NCBI GenBank assembly: GCA_001872455.1
Contig: MNXJ01000057.1
Location: forward strand, 62,001 to 126,000
Direction: 5' to 3'
DNA: 64,000 bases
Source: Anaerolineae bacterium CG2_30_57_67
GTDB taxonomy: Bacteria > Chloroflexota > Anaerolineae > Anaerolineales > Villigracilaceae
Shown here: piece after piece, positions 44,388 through 53,238 of the stretch
Layout: each line of letters opens with the position of its first letter
Position numbering within the stretch: position 1 is the first letter of the stretch
Translations under genes and position numbers: made by a program
Notes under the pieces: generated by a model
Databases searched by the model: none
What the model saw: only the letters and a program-made list of their open reading frames with translations
Told to the model about the DNA's origin: nothing

Positions 44388-44492
44388 GTGCACGCAAATC
44401 ATGTCAGGAATGGAGTCGAAAGTCTCCCGACTTTCGAGCAAAATCAGGCCCTTTGCAGGGCGCTTCGTGAAGATTTTGCACTCCGTCCACTG
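44388..44492. repeat. Dispersed structured repeat, copy B
   Basis: Reverse complement of copy A (33085-33186) with about five substitutions. The hairpin CGAAAGTC/GACTTTCG is perfect here. It lies upstream of the VIT1-family gene. Confidence 0.85.
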
Positions 44493-44593
44493 CGCTCTGA
44501 CAACCTTTGCGTGCACACGAGGGCAGGGTGAATATCTTTCTTTCCGCCAAAATCGCTTACAATCTGGCAGAAAAAAAGGAAAAGGAGAACCCT

Positions 44594-45469
44594 ATGCAGC
44601 TTACCGAAGATATCCGCCAGAAAGTGCTGATTTTTCAGCGCACCGAGATTACCGAATATCACATCTACAGCCGCCTCGCCAAAAAAATTGGCTCACCAGA
44701 AAACGCCAAAATCATCCAGCAGATCGCGGACGATGAACTGCGTCATTACCACGGTTGGAGGAAATACAGCGGGCAGGAAATCCCGCCCGATCGCTTCAAG
44801 GTCTGGTTCTACTATTTCGTCAGCCTTGTGTTTGGTTTCACCTTTGGCGTCAAACTGATGGAGGGCGGCGAGGCAGCCGCGCAAAAAAAATATGCCGAGA
44901 TTGCAGGCGTCATCCCCGAAGCCGCGCAATTCCAGCACGAGGAGAATATCCACGAGGAGCAGTTGATCGGGATGCTGGATGAGGAACGCCTGCGCTACGC
45001 GGGCTCGGTCGTGCTCGGACTGAACGATGCCCTCGTCGAACTGACGGGCGCGCTTGCGGGACTGACGCTGGCCCTGCAGAACGGGAAGTTGATTGCCCTT
45101 TCGGGACTCATCACCGGTATCGCCGCCTCGCTCTCGATGGCTGCCAGCGAGTACCTCTCCACCCGTTCCGAAAAAACGGACAAGCAACCCGTGCGCGCTG
45201 CGGTTTACACGGGCATCGCCTACATCATCACTGTTACCTTGCTTGTCCTGCCCTATCTGATTATGCCCAAGAATTTCTATGTAGACCTCATCATCGCGTT
45301 GACCACAAGTGTTATTATCATCGCGGTCTTCAACTATTACATCTCGGTTGCCAAAGGCGAATCCTTCCGCGCAAGATTTGTGGAGATGGCAGGCTTGAGC
45401 CTGAGTGTGGCGGCGTTCTCGTTCATCATCGGGTACTTCATCCGTATGTGGCTGGGGATTGAAGTGTAA
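44594..45469 (+). CDS. Ferritin-like / VIT1-CCC1 family iron or manganese transporter
   Basis: 291 residues from the ATG at 44594 (AAAGGAG upstream). The N-terminal half (about 1-140) is a rubrerythrin-like four-helix region with metal-ligand pairs: EITEYHIYSRLA, DDELRHYHGW and QFQHEENIHEEQLIGML. The C-terminal half is the VIT1/CCC1 transporter with VVLGLNDALVELTGALAGLTLAL, SMAASEYLSTRSE and three more helices. This fusion resembles MbfA-type iron exporters. It probably moves iron or manganese out of the cytosol; direction and metal are inferred. Confidence 0.88.
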   Translation: MQLTEDIRQKVLIFQRTEITEYHIYSRLAKKIGSPENAKIIQQIADDELRHYHGWRKYSGQEIPPDRFKVWFYYFVSLVFGFTFGVKLMEGGEAAAQKKYAEIAGVIPEAAQFQHEENIHEEQLIGMLDEERLRYAGSVVLGLNDALVELTGALAGLTLALQNGKLIALSGLITGIAASLSMAASEYLSTRSEKTDKQPVRAAVYTGIAYIITVTLLVLPYLIMPKNFYVDLIIALTTSVIIIAVFNYYISVAKGESFRARFVEMAGLSLSVAAFSFIIGYFIRMWLGIEV

Positions 45470-45476
45470 AGCAAAA

Positions 45477-45495
45477 TGCGGGGTCTTGCCCCGCA
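45477..45495 (-). terminator. Terminator of murJ
   Basis: TGCGGGG / CCCCGCA stem with a short loop, followed on the minus strand by TTTT. Its tail favours termination of murJ rather than the plus-strand gene. Confidence 0.6.
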
Positions 45496-45517
45496 GATTC
45501 CCAAAGAGCCAATAAAA

Positions 45518-47017
45518 TTAGAGGTGAAAAATTTGACGGGCTTCGGATGCGACGATGAGCAAGGCTAGCAGGCCGCCAGCAGCCATACCCGCCAAAGCGG
45601 TAATCAGTGCGCCGCCAGGGAGAAATAGCGCCAGGCTGTAGGTCACGCTTCCGCCTACCAGCGCGGCGGCCAGCCCCAGTAGAACCGAGCGTTCCACTTT
45701 CAGCGGGGTGTTCACCCGGCGCGAGAGAATTGTCAGGAGCGCAATTGCCTCCAGCAGCAAAGAAATCTCTGCCAGGGCAATCACTGGCGCGCCAATCTGG
45801 CGAAAGGTGGTTGCGGCGGCGGCGCCAAAGGCCGCAAATAAGAGGACGCGCAGGATGACGGCGTAGAGCGGAAACAATGGTTCTTTGCGGGCGTAGAAAG
45901 CGCGGGCGGCCACTTCTTGCAAGACATAGCCGGTCAGGGTGAACAGGTAAGCGCGCGCTGTCCAGGTGATTAACGCATCTTGAGTTGCGCCAAAGTCAAA
46001 GAAGGCGCTCACCAGCGGCGCAATCCCTGCCGCGAGGACGGCGGCAATCGGCAAGGTCAGTGCAATCAGCGCCCGCGTACCGCGCTCCATGCTTCCGGCG
46101 AAGCCTTTCCAATCACCACGGGCGGCCAGTTCTGCCAGAGCCGGGAGCATGGCCGTTGCAACCGCCGTGCCCAGCACCGTTTCGGGAACTTGCATCAGCA
46201 TCCAGCCGTAAGTCAGGGCGGTGACGGCGCCTTCCTGCCCGAGGCGCGAGGCGAAGTTATCGCGCAGAACAAAAATAACTTGAATGCCGCCCATCGTCAG
46301 CAGGCGTGGCCAGAGCAGGCGCAGGGCTTCGAGCAGGCCGGTGTTGCGCAGGTTGAGCGAGGGCGTCCAGCGGAAGCCGAATTTGATCAGGCCGGGGACT
46401 TGAATTAGCAGGTGCAGGGCTGCGCCTAAAATGACGCCGTAAACCAGGCCGTAAATGCCAAAGTGCGGCACGAGGAAAATCGCTCCGAAGATTTGTCCGG
46501 CGTTGTAGGCGATGGGCGCCAGCGCAGGCAGGAGAAAATGTTGATTGGCCTGCAAACTTGCCATCACCAGGCCGCTGACCGAGAAGATGAGCGTGCCGAT
46601 TAAGTTCAGGCGCATCAGCGCTGCCAGCAGAGTTAACTGCTCGGCGGGAAAGCCGGGCGCAATCACCCGTGAGGCAATCGGCGCGGCGAAGAGGGCAATT
46701 GCAATCGCTGCTGCGCCAGTGACGACGAAGGCCAGGTTCGCCACGCGTGAGAATAAATCCCAGGCGGCGGCGCGGTCTTTTTGGGTGAGATACTCTGTCA
46801 GCAATGGGATAAAGGCCATCGCCAGCGCGCCGCCTGAAATTAGCGCGAAGAGCATATCCGGCAGGTTGTTGGCGGCGTTGAAGGTATCCAGCAGGGCGAC
46901 TTCGCCGCGATATTGGCGCGAGATGATTCCGGCGCGGACAAAGGCCAGGGCTTTGTCCATTAAAAAGAAAAAAGCCACCAGCAGAGCATTGCGAGAAATT
47001 TGGGTAAGTTTACGCAT
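45518..47017 (-). CDS. murJ: Lipid II flippase MurJ
   Basis: 499 residues with about 14 helices. N-terminal MOP-family pattern: AFVRAGIISRQYRGEVALLDTFNAANNLPDMLFALISGGALAMAFIPLL in order, matching MurJ/MviN. The typical VARAFYARKEPLFPL (about 360-375) segment is present (ARAFYA). Flips undecaprenyl-linked peptidoglycan precursor, so this organism probably makes peptidoglycan. Divergent from the FHA regulator gene. Confidence 0.9.
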   Translation of the reverse strand: MRKLTQISRNALLVAFFFLMDKALAFVRAGIISRQYRGEVALLDTFNAANNLPDMLFALISGGALAMAFIPLLTEYLTQKDRAAAWDLFSRVANLAFVVTGAAAIAIALFAAPIASRVIAPGFPAEQLTLLAALMRLNLIGTLIFSVSGLVMASLQANQHFLLPALAPIAYNAGQIFGAIFLVPHFGIYGLVYGVILGAALHLLIQVPGLIKFGFRWTPSLNLRNTGLLEALRLLWPRLLTMGGIQVIFVLRDNFASRLGQEGAVTALTYGWMLMQVPETVLGTAVATAMLPALAELAARGDWKGFAGSMERGTRALIALTLPIAAVLAAGIAPLVSAFFDFGATQDALITWTARAYLFTLTGYVLQEVAARAFYARKEPLFPLYAVILRVLLFAAFGAAAATTFRQIGAPVIALAEISLLLEAIALLTILSRRVNTPLKVERSVLLGLAAALVGGSVTYSLALFLPGGALITALAGMAAGGLLALLIVASEARQIFHL

Positions 47018-47093
47018 GGCGAATGTCCCATTCTAAACGAAATTTGGCTGACAATAGCGTACAATTATGCTACTCATTTCACAGGAGGCCGCT

Positions 47094-47699
47094 ATGTCCA
47101 ATCCGAACATTCCTTACCTGAAAGACCCGCTTGGCAACGAGCATTTGCTGGCTGTCGCCGTTACTCGTTTGGGGCGCGCTGTGGAAAATGAGATTGTTAT
47201 CCTTAGCAACCGTGCCTCGCGTGAGCACGCTCACATTCGGCGCGACGGGCGCAAGGTCTTTCTGGAAGACATGAAAAGCACCAACGGCACACTTCTCAAC
47301 GGCCAGCGCCTGACGGGCAGCGCACAACTGCGCGATGGCGATGAAATCGCTATTGGCGAGGTGAGTTTCGTCTTCCGTGACCCTGATACTACCACCCGCG
47401 AAACGCCATTTCCCGAATTGGAAGTCAGCCTGGCATCAGGCGAAGCGCGTCTTAACCGGCGCTTGCTCTCGCTTTCGCCCAAGGAATTTGCGCTGTTATT
47501 TTATCTGTACGAAAATCGTGGAAAAGTCTGCTCAAAAGACGAAATTGGGCGCGCGGTCTGGTCAGAGTACCAATCGGGCATTTTTGATTATCAAATTGAA
47601 AATCTGGTGCGCCGCTTGCGCGCTAAAATCGAAATTGACCCTGCCGCGCCAGTGTTACTGCTGACTGTGCGTGGCAGAGGCTACAAGCTGGCGAGGTAG
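47094..47699 (+). CDS. FHA domain - OmpR-type winged-helix transcription regulator
   Basis: 201 residues from the ATG at 47094 (CAGGAGG upstream; -10-like TACAAT at 47060-47065). FHA domain about 18-100: VTRLGRAVENEIVI, NRASREHAHIRRDG, STNGTLLNG, LRDGDEIAIGEVSFVF, the phosphothreonine-binding set (G-R, S-x-x-H, N-G). C-terminal winged helix about 115-200: LSPKEFALLFYLYENRGKVCSKDEI and IENLVRRLRAKIE ... VRGRGYKLAR, as in OmpR/PhoB. No receiver domain. The kinase gene begins 5 nt later, so phosphorylation by it should recruit or release this DNA-binding protein. Confidence 0.9.
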   Translation: MSNPNIPYLKDPLGNEHLLAVAVTRLGRAVENEIVILSNRASREHAHIRRDGRKVFLEDMKSTNGTLLNGQRLTGSAQLRDGDEIAIGEVSFVFRDPDTTTRETPFPELEVSLASGEARLNRRLLSLSPKEFALLFYLYENRGKVCSKDEIGRAVWSEYQSGIFDYQIENLVRRLRAKIEIDPAAPVLLLTVRGRGYKLAR

Positions 47700-47704
47700 C
47701 CAGA

Positions 47705-49195
47705 ATGGCGCAACCAAACCTCGTTGGCGCAACGCTCGGAAAATACCGCATACTAGAAGCGTTGGGGCGCGGCGGCATGGCGCAAGTGTATAAGGCCTAC
47801 CATCCTCAACTTGAGCGCTACGTCGCCATTAAGATTTTGCATTCCGATTTAGTAGATGAAGATGAATTTCTGGCGCGTTTTCGACGCGAAGCGCACGCTA
47901 TTTCAGGGCTGCGCCACCCCAACATTGTGCAGGTCTTCGATTTTGACGTGCAGGATGACTTGCATTACATGGTGATGGAATTGCTGGATGGCGACACGCT
48001 CCGCGCGCGTTTGAATGCGTACCGCGTCAAAAATGAGCGCATGCCGTTGCCTGAGGCGTTGCGCATCTTGCTGGATGTTCTCGGCGGTCTGGCGCAAGCG
48101 CACCAGGCCGGCGTCATTCACCGTGATATCAAACCCGCCAACATCATGCTTACCCGGCGCGGGCAGGCGGTGTTGACCGATTTCGGCATTGCCCAAATTC
48201 TCGGCAGCACGCAATACACTGTCACTGGCGCGTTGATGGGGACACTGAGCTACATGGCGCCCGAACAGGGGCTAACGAACACTTGTGACCAGCGCAGTGA
48301 CTTGTATTCGCTTGGCGTTGTTTTTTATGAAATGTTGATGGGCTATCCGCCTTTTGACGCCGATACGCCGCTGGCAATTTTGTTAAAACACCTCAACGAA
48401 CCGCTGCCCCGGCCCAGCCAGTCCGACCCTGCTATTCCGCCCGTGTTGGAAGAGATTGCGCTGAAGGCGCTGGCGAAAACCCCTGAAGCGCGCTATCAGC
48501 GTGCGGAAGAAATGTCGGCGGCGCTGCTGCGGGTGATGGAGATGCCGCTGGCTGATGCGCCCCGCGGCGCGCTTGCGCCCCCGGGCGGATTTGCCGCTGG
48601 AGCGGTGGTATCGGGGGCGGCGCGCCAGCAAATCGGCAACCGGGAGTTACTTGAAGCGGATACCGCTGCCGGCGGCGCTGGCTCACTGGCGCCGCCGCCG
48701 CTGACAGGCGCGTTCCAGACAATTCGGCGGGTTACGCCGGCTCCCGTCAGCCCGATTTCTTCAGTTTTTGTCAGCCTGACGCTGTTTACCCTGGTCAATC
48801 TTTTGGCGGCGGGAGTCAATCGGCTGGCAACAATTAACGTTTTCGATTATGGCTGGTCGTTTGAAGTTTTTCTGGTTGCCAGCCTGCTGGCTTTTATCGG
48901 CTGGGGGACGCAAACGCTCTGGATGTTGATTCCAGCGCTGTTAGTGTTTGGTAATGCGATTTTGCTGGCCTATACAACCCTGAGCGGACGTTGGAATTTG
49001 TGGGTGGAAGTGTTGTGGATGTTGGAGCCGCTCGTTGTGGGCGTTTCCATTTACCTGCCGACTAAGTTAAACGAGCGCCCCAAACCCGAGGTTGCGATTT
49101 GGGGGCGTTTTGGCGGCTTTGCGCTGGGAGTGCTGGCGATTTTTCTGGCGTGTGTGACTTGTGCGCTTTCCATTGTGGTTGCGTTGGCGCGCTAA
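47705..49195 (+). CDS. Membrane Ser/Thr protein kinase (Hanks type)
   Basis: 496 residues. Kinase domain about 12-275: LGRGGMAQVYKAYHP (P-loop), VAIKIL (Lys), HRDIKPANIMLT (catalytic loop), DFGIAQI, GTLSYMAPEQ, DLYSLGVVFYEMLMG. A Pro/Ala/Gly-rich linker (about 280-345) leads to a C-terminal domain with four membrane helices and no PASTA repeats. Co-transcribed with the FHA-winged-helix gene, its probable substrate. Activating signal unknown. Confidence 0.93.
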   Translation: MAQPNLVGATLGKYRILEALGRGGMAQVYKAYHPQLERYVAIKILHSDLVDEDEFLARFRREAHAISGLRHPNIVQVFDFDVQDDLHYMVMELLDGDTLRARLNAYRVKNERMPLPEALRILLDVLGGLAQAHQAGVIHRDIKPANIMLTRRGQAVLTDFGIAQILGSTQYTVTGALMGTLSYMAPEQGLTNTCDQRSDLYSLGVVFYEMLMGYPPFDADTPLAILLKHLNEPLPRPSQSDPAIPPVLEEIALKALAKTPEARYQRAEEMSAALLRVMEMPLADAPRGALAPPGGFAAGAVVSGAARQQIGNRELLEADTAAGGAGSLAPPPLTGAFQTIRRVTPAPVSPISSVFVSLTLFTLVNLLAAGVNRLATINVFDYGWSFEVFLVASLLAFIGWGTQTLWMLIPALLVFGNAILLAYTTLSGRWNLWVEVLWMLEPLVVGVSIYLPTKLNERPKPEVAIWGRFGGFALGVLAIFLACVTCALSIVVALAR

Positions 49196-49247
49196 ACTGC
49201 ACCCCTGCGGTGAATAACTTGATTATCCAATTGTTGCGATTATCTCA

Positions 49248-50057
49248 CTATTTGCCGAAACCGTATTCTTTTAGAATACGCTCCAACGTTCCATCTTCAC
49301 GCATCGTTTTCAAGGCTGCATTGAACGCTTGCAACTTCTGCTCACTGCCTGCAACTTGCCGCGAAAAAATCACATAGAGTGACTGCTCCAGTAGTGGCGG
49401 TTCCATGAATTCCAGCGTACCAACCGCTTCAGGTATGCTTGTTTTTATGAGGTACTGTGCCACAAATTTGTCAATCACCACCAGGTCAATCCGTCCCAGC
49501 AACAGTTTTCGGAGATTTTGCTCATCGCTGTTGGTTGCTTCTTTCTGCAAATAATCTGCCGCATCGAATTCGGGGGTGTTAATGTATCCTAATACTACCC
49601 CAATCCGATAGGGTTTTAAATCATCCAACTTTGTATAGGTAATGTTATCTGCTTTGCGTTTGTAAAATCCCAGCGGCCCGGAGGCAAGCGGATCAGACAA
49701 GAAGAAGGTTTTGACTCGTTCTTCTGAGTAATACTCCGGATAGGCTGCGTCATAGTTTCCTGCTTCTGTTTCCTGCAAAACACGCGTCCACGGCATAAAG
49801 TCTACTTTGACTTCGTACCCGGCCCGTTTGAATGCTTCACTAACAATGGCGGTGGTGAAGCCGTACTGGGGCAAAACCTCTCCCACGTAGGGAGGCCAAT
49901 CCAGCGTTGCCAGTCTGATGATATGTTCATCAGAAGAAATTGTTGGGGAAATTGGTGTCAGCGGTGGTGTTGGCGGTGGTGTTGGGGCGGATTGACACGC
50001 GGCAAATACAAGACTCAAAACCAGCAATTTCAAGATCTGAATGTTAAAAACTTTCAT
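49248..50057 (-). CDS. Orphan solute-binding lipoprotein (family 3, amino-acid type)
   Basis: 269 residues. Lipoprotein signal with LVFAAC lipobox at about 16-21, a Pro/Thr linker, then HIIRLATLDWPPYVGEVLPQ, TAIVSEAFKRAGYEVKVDFMPW, GNYDAAYPEYYSEERVKTFF and IGVVLGY, the PBPb/family-3 fold. It ends LKTMREDGTLERILKEYGF. No ABC permease or ATPase is adjacent. Such orphans may feed another transporter or act as sensors, as the neighbouring kinases might suggest. Confidence 0.85.
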   Translation of the reverse strand: MKVFNIQILKLLVLSLVFAACQSAPTPPPTPPLTPISPTISSDEHIIRLATLDWPPYVGEVLPQYGFTTAIVSEAFKRAGYEVKVDFMPWTRVLQETEAGNYDAAYPEYYSEERVKTFFLSDPLASGPLGFYKRKADNITYTKLDDLKPYRIGVVLGYINTPEFDAADYLQKEATNSDEQNLRKLLLGRIDLVVIDKFVAQYLIKTSIPEAVGTLEFMEPPLLEQSLYVIFSRQVAGSEQKLQAFNAALKTMREDGTLERILKEYGFGK

Positions 50058-50693
50058 GGTTTTTCTCCTTGTGTGTTTTGCGTTTTGGCGTTAAATTCGA
50101 TATTTTTGCAACAAATCTATTGTGACTCCACTGCAAGAAGCCGGTTTTTAGCAGGCTATAAACTTGGCCCGAAGCCAGCTAGCGTGCCAGCAACGCCCGC
50201 GCTGATGCATAAAAAGAATCCGCTACCGCTTCTGACGGGTGATTTGGCTCACTTTTTGTGACTTGTGCCGTCTTTGTTTTGGTTGCCAAGTAATATTGGA
50301 TGCGCAGCGTGTTGGTTGTGGCGGCGGAGGCAATTGCCATCTTGACCCGGCAGGTGTAATAATCGGCGTCATCCTGGATGTAGGCCGCATCAAGAGACCC
50401 ATTACCATAATAAATCATACCATGAGTATTAAATAACTGATGTTACGCGGTACACCGTAGCACGACATTTGTGTCGTGCTGAAATTTAGATGGCGCCAAT
50501 TTTCAGACACCTGAAGATTATCAAACGGCTCTAAAAATGCGCTTCTCCGCTTTCTGTGGCGCAACCGCGACATAAATGTCGCGCCACAAGGTTCCTGCTG
50601 CGTAACATCAGCTAGTTTTATGCGTAAAAAGTGCGCAGACGGCAATATACGGTTTTTGGCTCTACCGTTTTTTGTGTCTGGCAAATGGCGTCG
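50058..50693. other. Gene-poor 636-bp interval
   Basis: No gene can be supported. A minus-strand frame at 50179-50418 (79 codons, starting MIYYGNGSLDAAY) has no recognisable relatives or ribosome-binding site and may be a remnant. The interval also holds the inverted-repeat element at 50437-50611 and an ACGGT/ACCGT hairpin about 50658-50671, just 3' of trmFO. Confidence 0.5.
50437..50611. repeat. MITE/REP-like inverted-repeat element
   Basis: Perfect 12-bp terminal inverted repeats, CTGATGTTACGC (50437-50448) and GCGTAACATCAG (50600-50611). Each end is followed by its own palindrome: AGCACGACA/TGTCGTGCT at 50459-50480, and TGTGGCGC...GCGCCACA with an inner GCGACAT/ATGTCGC about 50555-50588. 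No coding capacity; about 175 bp. Confidence 0.65.
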
Positions 50694-52049
50694 TCAAGCG
50701 CGGACGGCTTGTAACGCTAGATAACTTTCCAGCGCCTGCGCCGCTCTTTCGGCGTAACGGGCGGCGCGCTCACGTTTGCCCTGTTTCTGCTGGCTTTCAA
50801 GCGCCGGCAAAATGCCAAAATTGGCCTTCATCGGCTGGAAAGCCTTCATTTCGGCGTGGGTGATGTAGTGACACAGCGCCCCCAGCATCGTTTCGCGCGG
50901 CAGCTCCAGCAGGGGGGTGCCGGTCAGCAGGCGCGCGGCGTTTTGCCCGGCCAGCAGACCGGTGGCGATGTTGCCCAGGTAGCCTTCCACACCGGTAATC
51001 TGACCGGCGAAAAACAAATCGGCGCGGGCGCGGGTTTGCAGGCTGGGGTGCAGAATTTTGGGCGAGGCGATGAAGGTGTTGCGGTGCATTTGTCCGTAGC
51101 GCGCAAATTCCGCGTTTTGCAGGCCGGGAATCAGACGCAGGACGCGGCGCTGTTCGGGGAAGGTGAGATTGGTTTGGAAGCCAACCATGTTGTACAAATT
51201 TCCGGCCAGGTTATCCTGCCGCAGTTGGACGACGGCATACGGGCGGCGCGGCACGCGCGGGTCGTTCAGGCCAACCGGGCGCATCGGCCCGTAGGCCAGG
51301 GCTTTTTCGCCGCGGCGGGCGATGATTTCCACCGGCAGGCAGCCTTCAAAAAAAGTATCGTCTCCGGCGCGCACACCCTCTTCCAGCGGGCGCTCAAAAT
51401 CGCGCAGTTCAATCCGCTCGGCTGTCTTCAGCGCTTCGACAAAAATCTGATAATCGCTTTTGTTGTGAAATGGGCAGTTGATGTAATCGCCGCCGCTTTC
51501 GCCCTCGTCCCAGCGCGAGGCGCGGTAGGCGATGGACATATCCACCGAGGCGGCTTCCACAATCGGGGCGATGGCGTCGTAGAAGTAGAGATGCTGCTCG
51601 CCGCCGAAGCGTCCGATGGCGTGCGACAGGCTGTCGGATGTAAGCGGCCCGCTGGCAATGATGGCGGCCCCGGCGGGAATTTCCTGCACTTCGGCGCGCA
51701 TCAGCTCGATGGCTGGTTCCGCCAAAATGCGGCGGGTGACGCTGGCGGCGAATTTTTCCCGGTCTACGGCCAGCGCCGCCCCGGCGGGCAGGGCGGTTTC
51801 CTCGGCGATTTCCAACAGGGCAGAGCCCAATCGGCGCAATTCGGCTTTCAGCACGCCGGAGGCGCGGTCGGGTAAATTGGAGCCGAGCGAGTTGGAACAA
51901 ACCAGTTCGGCCAAATCGCCGCTGGTGTGCGCGCCGGTCGGTGTCACCGGGCGCATTTCGTATAATTTTACGTTGATGCCGTGTTTTGCGGCTTGCAGAG
52001 CGGCTTCGCTTCCAGCCAACCCGCCGCCAATGATGGTGAGCGTTTGCAT
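50694..52049 (-). CDS. trmFO: Methylenetetrahydrofolate-tRNA-(uracil-5-)-methyltransferase TrmFO
   Basis: 451 residues. N-terminal FAD motif [20 protein letters not shown], followed by [32 protein letters not shown], which is diagnostic for TrmFO (Gid). C-terminal [24 protein letters not shown] is also conserved. Makes m5U54 in the T-loop of tRNA using folate and FADH2. Divergent from the kinase gene at 52072, with only 22 bp between start codons. Confidence 0.96.
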   Translation of the reverse strand: MQTLTIIGGGLAGSEAALQAAKHGINVKLYEMRPVTPTGAHTSGDLAELVCSNSLGSNLPDRASGVLKAELRRLGSALLEIAEETALPAGAALAVDREKFAASVTRRILAEPAIELMRAEVQEIPAGAAIIASGPLTSDSLSHAIGRFGGEQHLYFYDAIAPIVEAASVDMSIAYRASRWDEGESGGDYINCPFHNKSDYQIFVEALKTAERIELRDFERPLEEGVRAGDDTFFEGCLPVEIIARRGEKALAYGPMRPVGLNDPRVPRRPYAVVQLRQDNLAGNLYNMVGFQTNLTFPEQRRVLRLIPGLQNAEFARYGQMHRNTFIASPKILHPSLQTRARADLFFAGQITGVEGYLGNIATGLLAGQNAARLLTGTPLLELPRETMLGALCHYITHAEMKAFQPMKANFGILPALESQQKQGKRERAARYAERAAQALESYLALQAVRA

Positions 52050-52059
52050 GTTTTTATTA

Positions 52060-52065
52060 TATAAT
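52060..52065 (+). promoter_or_regulatory. -10 element predicting a leaderless kinase transcript
   Basis: TATAAT with 6 nt before the ATG at 52072 and no ribosome-binding site; the third case of this geometry. The upstream promoter must lie within the 5' part of trmFO. Confidence 0.55.
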
Positions 52066-52071
52066 CAAACC

Positions 52072-53238
52072 ATGATTTCTTCTGCAAACCTGGTGGAAAG
52101 CCTGCTGAAGGAAGCCTGCCTGCTGACCGGCTGCTGCTGGTCAGTTTCTTTAACTTGCCGGGGTGAAACCTGTCAGTTGGGCGAAAATTATCGCTTGACG
52201 AAGGCGCGTGAAAGTCAATTGCGTCAGTTTCTAAAAGAAAAAAACAACCTGGCCTGGCTGTTTGGCGTTTTCAGCGCCGGGCGGATGCGCGCGCGCGCCT
52301 TGCCCGCCGCCGAATCCAACTTGCGTTTGTATGCTTTTCCCTGCGCGGATGCGCAAACCGTTTTACTGGCCGCCTCTTCCGCCGAGTTGCCGACCACGCA
52401 GCAGCGCATCTGGCGATTGGTCAGTTTGGCGCGCCTGGGTGGAGAGCAAACTGCCCGCTTGCAGCAGGCAGTTTTGGCGCTGGAAGAAACACAGCAAGAA
52501 TTGCAGGCGCGGATTGCCGCCCAACGCGAAGCCGAGTCGCGCCTGGTGCAGGCCGCCAAACTGGCCGCCGTGGGCGAAATGGCCGCCGGGGTGGCGCACG
52601 AACTCAATAATCCATTGACCAGTGTGGTCGGTTTTACCGAACTCAGCCTCGACGCCCTGCCGCCCGATTCGCCAGTGCGCGGCGACCTCGACCTGGTGTT
52701 GCGTGAGGCGCAGCGCGCTCGCAGCGTGGTGCGCCGCCTGCTTGACTTTGCCCGTCAGGGCGAAACCCTGCGTGTCCGCGCTGACCTGAACGAAATTGTA
52801 GAAGATGTTGTCATGCTCACCAAACATTTTCTGCAAACCAGCGGTGTGCGACTGGATGTGCGTTTGGGTCAGGAACTTCCCTGGGGGCAGTTTGACCGTA
52901 ATCAAATTAAACAAGTCCTCATCAACCTGGTCAATAACGCCATGTACGCCATGCCTGAAGGCGGCAGTCTCATCCTGGAAACATCTAGGTGCGAGCGCTA
53001 TGCCCGCTCCTGGCTGCAATTGCAGGTGCGTGATACTGGCGTCGGCATTCCTGTCGAGCACCTGGAACGCATTTTTGAACCCTTCTTTACCACACGCGGC
53101 GAAAAAGGCGGCACTGGCCTGGGGCTTTCTGTCACCTACGGCATCGTGACTGATCACGGCGGCATGATTGAAGTGGAAAGCCAACCCGGTAAAGGCTCCA
53201 CCTTTACCGTCTGGCTGCCACTGGAGGCGCAGGCGTGA
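52072..53238 (+). CDS. NtrB-like cytosolic histidine kinase
   Basis: 388 residues. Residues 1-115 contain no recognised sensor motif but have a Cys-rich start (CLLTGCCW ... CRGETC, C17, C21, C22, C29, C34) that could bind a metal or cofactor. A coiled coil (125-160) leads to GEMAAGVAHELNNPLTSVVG, with H176. ATPase motifs NLVNNAMYAM, DTGVGIPVEHL, GGTGLGLSVTYGIV are complete. No membrane segments. Overlaps the next gene by 4 nt. Confidence 0.88.
   Translation: MISSANLVESLLKEACLLTGCCWSVSLTCRGETCQLGENYRLTKARESQLRQFLKEKNNLAWLFGVFSAGRMRARALPAAESNLRLYAFPCADAQTVLLAASSAELPTTQQRIWRLVSLARLGGEQTARLQQAVLALEETQQELQARIAAQREAESRLVQAAKLAAVGEMAAGVAHELNNPLTSVVGFTELSLDALPPDSPVRGDLDLVLREAQRARSVVRRLLDFARQGETLRVRADLNEIVEDVVMLTKHFLQTSGVRLDVRLGQELPWGQFDRNQIKQVLINLVNNAMYAMPEGGSLILETSRCERYARSWLQLQVRDTGVGIPVEHLERIFEPFFTTRGEKGGTGLGLSVTYGIVTDHGGMIEVESQPGKGSTFTVWLPLEAQA

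Larger units (their letters stand above)
43889..44593. other. Gene-free 705-bp repeat island
   Basis: No intact gene. In order it holds array III (43921-43956), a GGDEF fossil (43939-44022), an inverted-repeat element (44095-44228), dispersed repeat C2 (44236-44299), dispersed repeat B (44388-44492), and the probable promoter of the next gene (TACAAT at 44558-44563). Confidence 0.75.

Noticed and set aside
44163-44516. 117-codon frame through the repeat island, with a similar frame at 33089
   Set aside because: The similarity of the two translations is explained by nucleotide-level repeats A and B; no ribosome-binding site and the frames are not otherwise conserved.
50179-50418. 79-codon minus-strand open frame
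   Set aside because: No recognisable domain, ribosome-binding site or neighbours supporting expression; kept only as a remark.
50856-51875. 339-codon plus-strand open frame opposite trmFO
   Set aside because: Antisense shadow of trmFO, Gly/Gln/Arg-rich, no start signals.
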